Numbered from the stretch's first letter, positions 9,098 to 18,547 are shown. The stretch is DNA of 64,000 nt from Flavobacterium pisciphilum (GCF_020905345.1 NZ_JAJJMO010000001.1:3534001-3598000); one strand, 5' to 3'. Made by a program: numbers and translations. The notes: generated by a model from the sequence alone, not told the origin.

Positions 9098-9691
9098 TTA
9101 TTTTTTTAGTTCTTTAATTCTATTTTCGAGTGTTCGTTTTGTCAATAAATACTCTTTTGCGGTAATATTATATCTGTTTGCCTCTAATTGAGTAAGTTGC
9201 TTATACAGTTCGATTATTTGTTTCTCCTCTTCTGAATGTTCTATCTCAGGGTAGAGCTTGTCAAGCTCCTCTTCAATATTAATTGTTTTACAGAGCATCT
9301 CTTTCAATGTTTCGCCAATAACAACAGTACTTTCATATTCTAAATTACCAGCAGCTACAGCAACAAGGTTAATGTTTGTAGGATTTCTAAAATCGTAGGC
9401 ATAAAATATTCCACCTCCATTAAGGGCAATAGGCATAAGGAGAGGGGCGTATTTATCAAATTCATAGTCAAGATAAAAGGTGCTTATTTCAACTAAGGAG
9501 AAATAGCCAAATTCTCTTTCTCCGTTTAATATTCCACCACCATTTGAATACTGTAATAATTCGTGTAATTCAACAGGTAAGAAAAACGCATTGGGAAGTG
9601 TAGTATTCCAATTTTTTTCAAGGGATGTTCTATTTAACGCATCAGTTAATCCTTTTTGTTTATCAAAAAAAGTATAGTTATTGTACCACAT
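9098..9691 (-). CDS. SMI1/KNR4 (SUKH) family protein
   Basis: A 197-residue cytosolic protein. LPVELHELLQYSNGGG and the later IFYAYDFRNP match the SUKH-1 fold; the C-terminus (about 150-197) is a charged helical extension. SUKH proteins are a large group of immunity proteins against nuclease and other contact-dependent toxins, but some have other roles. Here it is the last gene of a row of immunity-like genes at 9.1-12.2 kb with no toxin gene beside it. Confidence 0.8.
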   Translation of the reverse strand: MWYNNYTFFDKQKGLTDALNRTSLEKNWNTTLPNAFFLPVELHELLQYSNGGGILNGEREFGYFSLVEISTFYLDYEFDKYAPLLMPIALNGGGIFYAYDFRNPTNINLVAVAAGNLEYESTVVIGETLKEMLCKTINIEEELDKLYPEIEHSEEEKQIIELYKQLTQLEANRYNITAKEYLLTKRTLENRIKELKK

Positions 9692-9694
9692 AAT

Positions 9695-10153
9695 TTAAGA
9701 TTGTTTTATTTCATTTAAATCTATTTTATGAAGAAGTTTTTCTGAATTTGGGTCGTAATAGCGATAGGGAATGCTTGGCCCTAATGCGCGAAAAGGACCG
9801 TCTTTGTGATTTAGAAAAGCCGAAAATCTTCCGCAACATTCTAATGTTATGTAACTAAAATTAGAATCACAACTACTAACTTGAACATTAATCCATTGTG
9901 GGACTTTACTATTTCGCCATAAATAATCAATTACAGTCGATTCAGTAGCAGGATTAATAGAACTGGTTTCGTCGATTTTATCATGAGGATAAACTTCCTC
10001 ATCGGCTGTTAATTCATTTCCATCGTATGAACAATTGGTTTTGATTATAAATTTATGCTCATAAGGTAATTTGTTGGTTACCATTTCTTGAGTAAAATTG
10101 ATAAGTCCATCAAGGGCTTTTTTTAGATTAATTTCAAAATCTTCCTTTTTCAT
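9695..10153 (-). CDS. Hypothetical protein, immunity-cluster neighbour
   Basis: A 152-residue soluble protein without signal peptide. A beta-rich segment with NVQVSSCDSNFSYITLECCG is followed by a motif GPFRALGPSIP. I do not recognise a family with certainty. It is only 3 nt upstream of the SUKH gene and is therefore almost surely co-transcribed with it; a role as an immunity protein is inference from context only. Confidence 0.65.
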   Translation of the reverse strand: MKKEDFEINLKKALDGLINFTQEMVTNKLPYEHKFIIKTNCSYDGNELTADEEVYPHDKIDETSSINPATESTVIDYLWRNSKVPQWINVQVSSCDSNFSYITLECCGRFSAFLNHKDGPFRALGPSIPYRYYDPNSEKLLHKIDLNEIKQS

Positions 10154-10180
10154 AATTAATTTTGCGATTTAGTACAAAAA

Positions 10181-11272
10181 CTATTTAAGTTCTCCTTTTC
10201 GTATTGTCACACTTATTAATTTATAGCCACTTTCAGTTCTTAAAAATTCAAAATGATCTTGGGTAATATCTTTTTTATCACGGTGGGAAATAACAATGTT
10301 TTTTACTGGATAAATCCATTCTTTGGCTTGATAACAATTGTCAAAATAGTGATCATATTTCTTGTTTTCATATATAAATGGATTTAGACGTTCGTTAAAA
10401 ACGGTATAATCACAACTAGTTGATTTAAGTTCTAATAATTTGTTTTTTATTAGCTTATAATTACGTTTTATAAATACTGTTTTTGGGTTACTAATCCAAC
10501 CGTTTGGTTCTTTCCAATAAAAAATTTCATCATCAGAATGTTTGAGTAAATTAGCTATAGACAAATCAGAGAGTAAATCGTTTGTTAGCCAAGATTTGAA
10601 TTCTTTTTCATAATTTATAAACGAATAGTATTGCCCATCAACTCCTTGAAAATTTTCTCTTATTGAATCCTTACTAGGGGCAATTGATTTCTGTAGGGAA
10701 TAGAAATTAAGTTCATCACTATAATCAAAATTCTCAATTAATATTTTATTGTTGGTGTCAATAAGATATTGCTTGCCACCAGTCCAACCAAAATGATTGC
10801 AGCCTCCTCCATGAGTGTCATTAACCTTCTCGGCACCTTTTAATACGATGACCATTCCGTTGTGCGCTTTGGTTAAGCTGTTGTATTCTGCAGGAATTAC
10901 AATTTCACCATCACTGTTAAACATTCCCATCTTGTCCGTTTTAGGATCACTAAAACGAATAAAACCTTCATTCTCACAATCAGAACCATTGTCAAAAACA
11001 TACAAACTATCTCGACCAACTATTTTGCCAGATTTAGTTAAGTAATAATTTTTCCAACTATTATTAGTCTCTTCACTAACTGCAATAATACCATCAAATT
11101 TATAGGCAGAAGTCATGCCCATGAATTTAGGTTCTATTTTGACATTACCGTTTTTATCTTTAAATCCGACAAGAGTAGTATCCTTATTCCAAAAGGAAAC
11201 CCATATGTCTTTATCTTGTGCAAATATTGTACAGTTTGTAAAGAGAACCATAAGGAGAAGAATGTGTTTCAT
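10181..11272 (-). CDS. Secreted WG-repeat protein
   Basis: 363 residues with an N-terminal signal peptide ending near TIFAQ. The first 170 residues contain WG-type repeats, seen as LVGFKDKNGNVKIEPKF and KMGMFNSDGEIVIPAEYNSL. The C-terminal half (about 200-363) is of unknown type. It should be periplasmic or surface located. It sits inside the immunity-like gene row (27 nt upstream of the 152-aa gene, 13 nt from the 206-aa gene). Confidence 0.78.
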   Translation of the reverse strand: MKHILLLMVLFTNCTIFAQDKDIWVSFWNKDTTLVGFKDKNGNVKIEPKFMGMTSAYKFDGIIAVSEETNNSWKNYYLTKSGKIVGRDSLYVFDNGSDCENEGFIRFSDPKTDKMGMFNSDGEIVIPAEYNSLTKAHNGMVIVLKGAEKVNDTHGGGCNHFGWTGGKQYLIDTNNKILIENFDYSDELNFYSLQKSIAPSKDSIRENFQGVDGQYYSFINYEKEFKSWLTNDLLSDLSIANLLKHSDDEIFYWKEPNGWISNPKTVFIKRNYKLIKNKLLELKSTSCDYTVFNERLNPFIYENKKYDHYFDNCYQAKEWIYPVKNIVISHRDKKDITQDHFEFLRTESGYKLISVTIRKGELK

Positions 11273-11285
11273 AGTTGGCTATCTA

Positions 11286-11906
11286 TTAAAAGTTGTATTC
11301 GTAGTTTATTTCTTTTAAATCTTCTTCTAGTAATTCCCAATCTTCAATTTCTTCAACAATAGATAAAACCATTTCTTTAGTTAATGGTTTACCTTGATAA
11401 ATTTCAGTTACAGTTTTTAAAGGGATTCCAGTTTCTTCAAAATACTCACTAGCCCAATCAATATAGGTCTGAGGATTTCCGTCAAAAATAGCGAGTAAGT
11501 CTTCAGAATTATCGTTGAAATCTTTAATCTCTCCAACTTCCCAGTTTTCGGATTCATTTGTCCATAAACAAAATGTTGTGCCGTTTGTGGCAACTGGTTC
11601 ATCAAAAATAAACTGATTGTAAATTTCAGGTAGGTTCTTAGTCAGGTCACTTTTTTGGTTATGCTGAAATTCGTGTGCAAAACCACTAATTACACAATGA
11701 TTTTCAAGAAAAAGGATATCCATCAAATCGCCAGATCCATCTCTCATACCAAAGTATTCTTCATCCTCTGCCCATTTAGAGTTGTATAAATAATAACGAT
11801 ATTCCCATTCTTGACAAATAATAGCGTCTAATACAGAAATTGCTTTACAGATATTCTGTAATGATTTTTTATCGGGTAATAATCCAAAGTGTTTAGTAGA
11901 AATCAT
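11286..11906 (-). CDS. Hypothetical protein, immunity-like
   Basis: 206 residues, acidic (many Glu/Asp), soluble, no signal peptide. Segments such as DLMDILFLENHCVISGFAHE followed by an acidic C-terminal half resemble small cytosolic immunity-type proteins of Bacteroidota in general character, but I cannot name a family. Spacing to the genes on each side is 8 and 13 nt, supporting one transcript. Confidence 0.65.
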   Translation of the reverse strand: MISTKHFGLLPDKKSLQNICKAISVLDAIICQEWEYRYYLYNSKWAEDEEYFGMRDGSGDLMDILFLENHCVISGFAHEFQHNQKSDLTKNLPEIYNQFIFDEPVATNGTTFCLWTNESENWEVGEIKDFNDNSEDLLAIFDGNPQTYIDWASEYFEETGIPLKTVTEIYQGKPLTKEMVLSIVEEIEDWELLEEDLKEINYEYNF

Positions 11907-11914
11907 ATTCTTAA

Positions 11915-12199
11915 TTAAATTTTATCAGGTCCAAATTGAATTTCTTTGGCTTCGTCATAACAATCGGAGCATAATATTTTAAAATCGGCTAGAGTTTCAA
12001 ATGCTTCATTCCATTCTTCACCATTATCTAGCAGCCATTGTTCGCATGATCCACACCATGCAATTTGAGGGAGGTCTTCTTCGGCTTCAGAATAAAAGAA
12101 TCCGACCTTTTCTTTTTTGTCTATTGCCATTGCGATATGAATACAGGCAAAAGACATGTCTTTTGAACCATGTTGTTCACATAAAACTTTTTCAATCAT
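11915..12199 (-). CDS. Small Cys-rich, zinc-finger-like protein
   Basis: A 94-residue acidic protein with paired cysteines: Cys7/His10, Cys19/His21, CGSC (49-52) and CSDC (75-78). The spacing suggests one or two structural zinc sites. It is the first gene of the 9.1-12.2 kb row. Similar short proteins occur widely next to immunity genes, but that is from memory and the function is unknown. Confidence 0.65.
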   Translation of the reverse strand: MIEKVLCEQHGSKDMSFACIHIAMAIDKKEKVGFFYSEAEEDLPQIAWCGSCEQWLLDNGEEWNEAFETLADFKILCSDCYDEAKEIQFGPDKI

Positions 12200-12287
12200 A
12201 TTTTTTAATAGTTATCAGTTTAATTACCGATAGTTTCTTAGCTAATATATAAATATAATCTGCAATTTACTTCTTGAATAAAAGAAA

Positions 12288-12319
12288 AACCCTTACTATA
12301 ATTGATTATACTAAGGGTT
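12288..12319 (-). terminator. Intrinsic terminator of the coiled-coil gene
   Basis: A 15-bp stem with one mismatch (AACCCTTA-TATAAT arms), followed on the minus strand by TTTCTTTT. It lies directly after the stop of the coiled-coil gene at 12344. Confidence 0.75.
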
Positions 12320-12343
12320 AGTTATGTTGCTGAAATGAATTGC

Positions 12344-12931
12344 TTACTTTTTTAGTGCTTTCTTTTGTTGTTCTTTTTCGTTCTTCTCTTTTTGTTTTTT
12401 CTCTTTCTCTTCTTCTCTAGCCTTTTTTTCTTCCTCGTGTTTTTTGGTGAGTTCTTCTTTTTCTTTTTTAGACTTTTCTACTTGTTCTTTTAGGTCTTCT
12501 ACTTTTTTCGAACTCGATTCTAGTTTTGTTCTGCTTTTGTCTCGTTTCTCTTCAGACTTTGTTATTTCCTTTTCAGATTTTTCGATATTTTTTTGAAAGT
12601 CAGAATTATTGCTGTCTTCTGTATTATTTTTAAGACTAGCTAATTTCTCTTGCTTTGTATTTAAATCGGCGTTTAATTTCTCCGTTTTTTGTTCAAGTTT
12701 TTTTCTGTTTTTTTCTTCTTTAGCTAATTTATTTTCAGCAGTCTGAATCTTGTTTGTCTGAGACATCATAGTTCTCATTTGCCATTGCTGATTTGCCATT
12801 GAACGTTCACTTGCCCATTTTTGATTTTGGTTGTTCATTTGTTGATGCATGGCCCTTGCTTGGTTGTTGAATTGTGCAGAAGCAAAAAAGGGTAGCATTA
12901 TTAATACTATTAAAATAAAGCATGTTCTCAT
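12344..12931 (-). CDS. Secreted Lys/Glu-rich coiled-coil protein
   Basis: 195 residues. A signal peptide (about 1-19, ending FFASAQ) is followed by a Gln/Met/Asn-rich stretch (20-60) and a long, highly charged coiled coil (about 62-195) that ends in KALKK. No enzymatic motif. Probably an exported structural or envelope-associated protein; such low-complexity helices give unreliable similarity matches, so no family is assigned. Confidence 0.7.
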   Translation of the reverse strand: MRTCFILIVLIMLPFFASAQFNNQARAMHQQMNNQNQKWASERSMANQQWQMRTMMSQTNKIQTAENKLAKEEKNRKKLEQKTEKLNADLNTKQEKLASLKNNTEDSNNSDFQKNIEKSEKEITKSEEKRDKSRTKLESSSKKVEDLKEQVEKSKKEKEELTKKHEEEKKAREEEKEKKQKEKNEKEQQKKALKK

Positions 12932-13014
12932 AATTTGGGTTTAAGTTTGTTTTGAATCCAAATGTAGATTTATATTTTAAAATTATTCAAAAATATCTTA
13001 TTAATTTTTAGGTG

Positions 13015-13123
13015 TCCTTGCCGTTTGCGTGAAGGATAGGAGGAAGCTACCGAAGTAGCCCGGATAGCCTGACAGTATTAAAGAAAGAGCCAATGAACGT
13101 AATGCTCATCGGCTCTTTTTTTA
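13015..13123. repeat. Structured intergenic repeat-like element with terminator
   Basis: Contains a short hairpin GCTAC-CGAA-GTAGC (13046-13059) bracketed by two GGATAG copies, then an intrinsic-terminator-like hairpin (stem AAGAGCC / GGCTCTT, 13086-13118, followed by seven T on the plus strand). No plus-strand gene precedes it. It resembles the dispersed intergenic elements common in Flavobacterium, and shares its general plan with the element at 17156-17222. A small RNA on the plus strand is another reading. Confidence 0.4.
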
Positions 13124-13166
13124 ATGGTGGCACGCCCAAATTATAAATTTTATATTTATGAGTTTT

Positions 13167-15485
13167 TTAAGGATTGAGTGATAATCCGACGCTAAAAAAC
13201 AATCGTACTTTGTCGATATTATTTATCCAAGAAGTATCAAAATGAATAGGTCCCAAAATTGACTGATAGCAAATAGCGGCTCCTCCAGATATTACAAGGC
13301 TAGGGTCAAAGTTATCATCCCAATTTCCTTTTGGGCTAAATGCCTTGTTAATGTATTTGTCAAAATTTTCAAACCCAACGGTCGCGATATTAAAATGGGG
13401 AGTTAGATAGATTTTTCCGATAAGATTTATTTGAGAAGCGATTTTTAGGCCCATATATTGCGTAACATTGAGCTCGTCTTCATGTAGGCCGGGAAATGAA
13501 AAACGATTACTGCCAGAAGTTGGAATAACCCCTCCTAAGAAATATTTTGAAGCATAACTAAGATCTGAAAATGAGATTTGATTGTCTTTAAGTTTATCCT
13601 GAAAAATAAAATAAGAATCAAATCCAATGATTCCTGTGATTTTCTTTTTTAAGAGTGCTCTCTTTTCAAAGCTGAAACCAAATTTTGTATAACCATTGGT
13701 TCCACCAGATATGCTTGTTAGCTCAGGGTCATTAAAAGAGGTGTAGACATTCGATAACAATGATCTGGATACATTTGCTTTTATAATTGTTCCATTTTCA
13801 GCAAAGAAAACTTTATCCATATTATTGTATGAATAATGCATGTTTATTTCTATACTGTTTAGAGAATAATTGTTGATATTGATTGAGTTTGGGTTGTATT
13901 CTCTGTCGTATTTTGGTTTTAAATTAGTGTAATGATAGTTTAAACCGTAGCCAAAATAGCTTTTTAGCGAATTTAAATTTCTGTTCATCTCATTATTAAA
14001 TTCAAAAGAATTGTAAAGTACATTATCTGATGCTCTACCATTGATGTAAATTTCTTGTCTTAAAAAGGCTCCATAAATTTCAGATGCCCACCACCAATCT
14101 CGGTTTTTTCCAAAATTTTTCTGAAAATTGATTCGTGCTTTTGGTTGCTCAGCAATATCGACAGTTAAAAGAAGGCGAGATGCTCTAGCAAGAACATTTC
14201 TGGCAGTGTAGTTAAAAATGATTCCAACTCCTCGGTAGGTATCGTAATGTACTGATGTGTTCAGTTGGTTTTTAGCACGTTCATGTCCAAATATTGTAAT
14301 TCCTAGTTTGTTGCCATCTTTGATGAAATAGCTATATGTAATCTCGTCAAAAAGATTAGTACCCATTGCTCTATTAATACCTGCTATTAAATCTTTGGTA
14401 GTATATTTTGTATTGGTTTTGAGATTTGTTCTTCCTAATACTAGAGCAAGATTTTCCGGACTGATTTTTTTGTAAACAATAGTGTCAAAAATAAATTCTG
14501 CAGGCATGTTTGGCAATTTGTGAGTTCGTTGAGTATATCCTTTTAATTTTTCAGATAATGCAATTAAAGCCGGAAGGTTTTCTGCTGTTGCAATTTTACC
14601 ATCTTTGTAGATTTCATCACTGTCTGCAAAATCAGCAGTAGAAAAGCGTAAGTTTGGCAGGTGATCTACTAATATTGTACAAAGTGCTCGGTTTGAAGGA
14701 TTTTTTATGTTACTTGGAAACATACTGGTTTGAGTCAATATAGTTACAAGGTTATTCAGTTTGTCTATTGGTTGCAATCCACCACCTACATCACTACCAA
14801 TAATAATGTCAGCACCCATTTGTTTAGCAACGTCAGTTGGAAAATTATTCATCACGCCTCCATCAACCAATACTGTTTTTTCATAAGGCATAGGCTTAAA
14901 AATCGCTGGTAAAGACATACTGGCTCTCATGGCATAAGCTAAACTACCTTTGCTTAGAATAACCTCTTTTCCTTCAGACAAATCGGTAGCCATAGCTCTA
15001 AACGGTATTGGCAGGCTATCAAAATCTTTAATATTATACACCGGATAGGTTAATTCTGAGAGATATTCTCTTAAGTTTTGATCATTTAAAAGTGAGCCAA
15101 TGCTGTTTAGTTTTTTATCTTTAATCCCTATTCCTATTAAATATCTCTGGAATTCTCTTTTTTCCTCTACGCTTGCGGATGTTAACGACTGGCCTCCGCC
15201 AAGTAATTTATCCCAATAAATGTCTTTGGTTAATTTTTCGATACTATCACCAGAATATCCCATCGAATACAAACCTCCTATAATGCTTCCCATACTATTT
15301 CCAACAATAAGATCAGGAACGATGTGTAAAGAATCTAGTTTTTGTAAAAGTGGAATATGCGCAATTCCTTTTGCACCACCACCACTTAAGACTAAAACCA
15401 CTTTAGGTTTCTTTTCCTGAGAAAAAATAATTTGCGGGAGAACAAGTAAAAATAAAAAGACGAGTAGATAAGATGTTTTTTTCAA
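13167..15485 (-). CDS. Patatin-like phospholipase with C-terminal outer-membrane barrel
   Basis: 772 residues. Signal peptide (1-22), then a patatin domain: oxyanion hole GGGAKG (35-40), nucleophile elbow GNSMG (Ser64) and catalytic Asp208 in VDGG. A POTRA-like segment follows (about 330-400), and the rest is a BamA/Omp85-like beta-barrel ending with an amphipathic strand. This order matches type Vd (PlpD-like) proteins or the RssA-like fused lipases common in Bacteroidota. The catalytic dyad is intact, so lipolytic activity is expected at the outer membrane. Confidence 0.9.
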   Translation of the reverse strand: MKKTSYLLVFLFLLVLPQIIFSQEKKPKVVLVLSGGGAKGIAHIPLLQKLDSLHIVPDLIVGNSMGSIIGGLYSMGYSGDSIEKLTKDIYWDKLLGGGQSLTSASVEEKREFQRYLIGIGIKDKKLNSIGSLLNDQNLREYLSELTYPVYNIKDFDSLPIPFRAMATDLSEGKEVILSKGSLAYAMRASMSLPAIFKPMPYEKTVLVDGGVMNNFPTDVAKQMGADIIIGSDVGGGLQPIDKLNNLVTILTQTSMFPSNIKNPSNRALCTILVDHLPNLRFSTADFADSDEIYKDGKIATAENLPALIALSEKLKGYTQRTHKLPNMPAEFIFDTIVYKKISPENLALVLGRTNLKTNTKYTTKDLIAGINRAMGTNLFDEITYSYFIKDGNKLGITIFGHERAKNQLNTSVHYDTYRGVGIIFNYTARNVLARASRLLLTVDIAEQPKARINFQKNFGKNRDWWWASEIYGAFLRQEIYINGRASDNVLYNSFEFNNEMNRNLNSLKSYFGYGLNYHYTNLKPKYDREYNPNSININNYSLNSIEINMHYSYNNMDKVFFAENGTIIKANVSRSLLSNVYTSFNDPELTSISGGTNGYTKFGFSFEKRALLKKKITGIIGFDSYFIFQDKLKDNQISFSDLSYASKYFLGGVIPTSGSNRFSFPGLHEDELNVTQYMGLKIASQINLIGKIYLTPHFNIATVGFENFDKYINKAFSPKGNWDDNFDPSLVISGGAAICYQSILGPIHFDTSWINNIDKVRLFFSVGLSLNP

Positions 15486-15611
15486 GAGTACAACGTTTAT
15501 GTATTTGAGAAATTGAGACTTATTTTATAAAGGTATAATTTTTTTATAAGAAATTTTTTTGTGCATAAAAATAAACGATTTGCTTATTTTTAAAAGAGGT
15601 CTAAAATAGAA

Positions 15612-15635
15612 AACCCTCACATTTCTGCAAGGGTT
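15612..15635 (-). terminator. Intrinsic terminator of ahcY
   Basis: Hairpin AACCCT / AGGGTT followed on the minus strand by TTTTCTATTTT, directly downstream of the ahcY stop. Confidence 0.65.
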
Positions 15636-15668
15636 GTATCTTAATTACTTAGTAGTAAAAACTTAATA

Positions 15669-16985
15669 CTAGTATCTGTAATATTCTGGTTTGAAAGGAC
15701 CTTCAACAGGAACACCAATATAAGCAGCTTGATCGTCACGTAAAGTTTCCAATTCAACTCCTAATTTAGCTAAGTGTAAAGCAGCAACTTTTTCATCTAA
15801 ATGTTTAGGTAACATATAAACGTCATTGTTGTAAGCAGCACTGTTTTTCCATAATTCAATTTGAGCCAAAGTTTGGTTTGTAAATGAGTTACTCATTACA
15901 AAACTTGGGTGACCTGTAGCGCAACCAAGGTTAACTAAACGACCTTCAGCAAGAATGATGATATCTTTTCCAGCGATAGTATATTTGTCAACTTGTGGTT
16001 TGATTTCGATTTTAGATGCACCGTGGTTTTTGTTCAACCAAGCCATATCAATTTCGTTATCAAAGTGTCCGATGTTACAAACAACAGTTTTATCTTTCAT
16101 TTGTTCGAAGTGCTCACCAAGAACGATATCTTTATTTCCTGTAGTTGTAATGATGATATCAGCATTAGCAATAACAGTATTTAATTTTTTAACTTCATAA
16201 CCGTCCATTGCAGCTTGTAAAGCACAAATTGGGTCAATTTCAGTAACAGTTACAATAGATCCAGCACCTCTAAAAGAAGCAGCAGTTCCTTTTCCAACAT
16301 CACCGTATCCACATACGATAACTCTTTTTCCAGCAAGCATTAAATCAGTTGCACGACGAACAGCATCAACAGCAGATTCTTTACAACCGTATTTGTTATC
16401 AAATTTAGATTTAGTAACAGAGTCATTAATGTTAATTGCAGGCATTGGTAAAGTTCCAGCTTTTACTCTTTCGTAAAGTCTGTGAACACCAGTTGTAGTT
16501 TCTTCAGATAAACCTTTGATTCCAGGAACCAATTCTGGGAAACGGTCAATAACCATATTAGTTAAATCTCCACCATCATCAAGAATCATGTTCAATGGTT
16601 TTCTATCTTCACCAAAGAATAAAGTTTGCTCAATACACCAGTCAAATGATTGCTCATCTAGACCTTTCCAAGCATAAACTTGAATTCCAGCAGCAGCAAT
16701 AGCAGCAGCAGCTTGATCTTGAGTAGAGAAAATGTTACAAGAAGACCAAGTAACCTCAGCACCAAGAGCAATTAAAGTTTCGATTAAAACTGCAGTTTGG
16801 ATAGTCATGTGCAAACATCCTGCAATACGAGCACCTTTAAGAGGTTGCTCATCTTTATATTCAGCACGAAGTGCCATTAAACCTGGCATTTCAGCTTCAG
16901 CTAGTTCAATTTCTTTTCTTCCCCAAGCCGCTAGAGAAATGTCTTTTACTTTGAAAGCCACAAAAGGCGTAGTTGTAGTACTCAT
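15669..16985 (-). CDS. ahcY: Adenosylhomocysteinase
   Basis: 438 residues, full length for the short bacterial form. Converts S-adenosylhomocysteine to adenosine and homocysteine, keeping methylation reactions free of product inhibition. The NAD-binding motif [13 protein letters not shown], the substrate segments [13 protein letters not shown] and [13 protein letters not shown], and the C-terminal KPEYYRY are all present. Codon use is strongly that of a well-expressed gene. A -7 box (TAAATTTG, 17047-17054 on the minus strand) and a small hairpin in the leader lie upstream. Confidence 0.97.
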   Translation of the reverse strand: MSTTTTPFVAFKVKDISLAAWGRKEIELAEAEMPGLMALRAEYKDEQPLKGARIAGCLHMTIQTAVLIETLIALGAEVTWSSCNIFSTQDQAAAAIAAAGIQVYAWKGLDEQSFDWCIEQTLFFGEDRKPLNMILDDGGDLTNMVIDRFPELVPGIKGLSEETTTGVHRLYERVKAGTLPMPAININDSVTKSKFDNKYGCKESAVDAVRRATDLMLAGKRVIVCGYGDVGKGTAASFRGAGSIVTVTEIDPICALQAAMDGYEVKKLNTVIANADIIITTTGNKDIVLGEHFEQMKDKTVVCNIGHFDNEIDMAWLNKNHGASKIEIKPQVDKYTIAGKDIIILAEGRLVNLGCATGHPSFVMSNSFTNQTLAQIELWKNSAAYNNDVYMLPKHLDEKVAALHLAKLGVELETLRDDQAAYIGVPVEGPFKPEYYRY

Positions 16986-17010
16986 TTATAGTATATTTGT
17001 AATTACTTTG

Positions 17011-17033
17011 TCCGTTTGCCTTCTAGGCTCGGG
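17011..17033 (-). promoter_or_regulatory. Small hairpin in the ahcY leader
   Basis: In the 5' untranslated region, CCG-GCCT and AGGC-CGG pair around a 3-nt loop, between the -7 box and the start codon. It might stabilise the transcript or hold a regulatory structure; it does not match the SAH riboswitch consensus as I know it. Confidence 0.3.
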
Positions 17034-17155
17034 CGTAAAATTTTTGCAAATTTACGTAATAACTTTATAATTTAACTAATTTCTAAAAGATTTGTGAAAT
17101 GTTTAATTGCTTAATCTTTTGAACATTAGCTAAATTATTTTTATTCGAAGCTATT

Positions 17156-17222
17156 TCCTGCTGTTCACTATATCTATTGCGGCGAACCCCGCCACAATAG
17201 GATGCCGTTACCATCAGGGCTA
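17156..17222. repeat. Flavobacterium-type intergenic hairpin repeat
   Basis: A palindromic element: CTATTGCGGCG / CGCCACAATAG stem (17174-17200, one internal mismatch) flanked by CCTGCTGTTC on the left and ATCAGGGCTAG on the right. From memory, this layout is a common dispersed repeat between genes in Flavobacterium. The rest of the roughly 380-nt gap between ahcY and the PPTase gene is AT-rich with no gene seen. Confidence 0.5.
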
Positions 17223-17369
17223 GAAAAAAAGAACCGATGCTAACAACTTATAAAAATATTTAGTAGATAAATTAAATATCGCTTAATTGGTTTAAAATAA
17301 AGCGGAATGTATATTTTAGTACTGTGTTTAATTTATAACGAGTAATTTATAATTCACAATTTAAAAAAA

Positions 17370-18002
17370 ATGCCTTTACATCAAACAATACAATTTAACC
17401 CAACAACCCAAATTTTAGTTTGGAAGATAACTGAGTCTTTCGAAGAGTTGTTTGATAAAGTGGTTTTAAAAGAAAAAACGCAACTGAGATTAAACGGAAT
17501 GAAATCTCAAATGCACCAACGTGCTTTTCTAAGTGTACGTATGCTGATTCAGGAAATGGGTTTTACGGATCATGATTTGCATTATGACGAATTTGGAAAA
17601 CCGTACTTAAGTTGTCATAATTATATTTCGATTACGCATTCTCATAATTTTGCTGCAATTATTATCAGCGAAGAAACTGTAGGGATTGACATGGAATTAC
17701 AGCGTGAAAAAATCCTCAGAATTGCCGATAAATTCGTAGATAGAGAATTCGATTATTTAAACCCAGATGTACTAGAAGAATACATAAAAAAACTAACAGT
17801 GATTTGGGGAGCAAAAGAAGCAATCTTTAAAATCAGAAACGAAAAGGGAATCAGTTTTAAAGATCATATTCGTGTAAACCCTTTTTCATTAAAAGAAAAT
17901 AAAACTCAAGCCAGTCTTCATTTTGAAGATTTAATAAAAGAGTTTAATGTGTATTACGAAGAAATCGAAAATTTCACTTTAGTTTATGCATTTGAGAAAT
18001 AA
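17370..18002 (+). CDS. 4'-phosphopantetheinyl transferase (Sfp type)
   Basis: 210 residues. Transfers phosphopantetheine from CoA to a carrier-protein serine, activating acyl or peptidyl carrier proteins. Motifs: ISITHSHNFA (85-94), GIDME with the magnesium ligands (105-109) and WGAKEAIFK (146-154). This is the Sfp/EntD superfamily, not the AcpS type. No carrier protein or synthase is encoded nearby, so the natural target may be the primary ACP or a distant cluster. Confidence 0.9.
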   Translation: MPLHQTIQFNPTTQILVWKITESFEELFDKVVLKEKTQLRLNGMKSQMHQRAFLSVRMLIQEMGFTDHDLHYDEFGKPYLSCHNYISITHSHNFAAIIISEETVGIDMELQREKILRIADKFVDREFDYLNPDVLEEYIKKLTVIWGAKEAIFKIRNEKGISFKDHIRVNPFSLKENKTQASLHFEDLIKEFNVYYEEIENFTLVYAFEK

Positions 18003-18046
18003 CTTTTTGCATAAAACATTGAAGAAAAATAGAAAGAATATTATTG

Positions 18047-18547
18047 ATGAGAAAACAATTTTTTATAGTTTGGCTTTTCTGTTTCTCACTATCAATTTAT
18101 GGACAGAAAAATGATTTAGAAAAACAAGCCAAAATTGATAGAGTTAATTATTTAGTCAAATCAATAGATAGTATAGCTAGAGAAAAAAGAGAAGGTATAA
18201 TTGAAGGAGTTGTTGTTTATTCACATGGATTAAAGAAGAATTTTGGTTGGGAAGCTTATTTTTTGAATGATGAAAATGAAAAACGCCCCTTAAGGATTAA
18301 ATACAATGAAAATAAGCCAACTGGACTTGAATCTTTGAGCTTATATTATCATGAAGGGGAGTTGATATATTCAGAATTAATAGAAGTTGTAATAAATAAA
18401 AAGTCAAAACCAATAAGGGAGATAATTAAAAGAATATCTTTTGAAAAGGGAGAGCCTTTAAATTTTGATGATACATTATTAGATCGAGATTTATTTTATA
18501 TTCTTGAAAAAGAAAAAGAGCTTTTGAAATCAATATATTACAAGTAA
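18047..18547 (+). CDS. Small secreted hypothetical protein
   Basis: 166 residues from ATG 18047 (a TTG three bases earlier is less likely). A signal peptide (1-19, ending SIYGQ) precedes a soluble mature part of mixed alpha/beta character. No recognised domain. It begins 44 nt after the PPTase stop and may share its transcript. Confidence 0.65.
   Translation: MRKQFFIVWLFCFSLSIYGQKNDLEKQAKIDRVNYLVKSIDSIAREKREGIIEGVVVYSHGLKKNFGWEAYFLNDENEKRPLRIKYNENKPTGLESLSLYYHEGELIYSELIEVVINKKSKPIREIIKRISFEKGEPLNFDDTLLDRDLFYILEKEKELLKSIYYK

Noticed and set aside
9098..12199. A complete toxin-immunity system
   Set aside because: No toxin-like, RHS, nuclease or secretion gene was found among or beside the five genes, so only an immunity-like row is claimed.
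12344..12931. A TolA- or myosin-like function for the coiled-coil protein
   Set aside because: Similarity would rest on charged low-complexity helix only; there is no membrane anchor or TolA C-terminal domain.
17011..17054. An SAH or SAM riboswitch before ahcY
   Set aside because: Only one tiny hairpin is present and the conserved blocks of the known SAH and SAM riboswitches are not seen.
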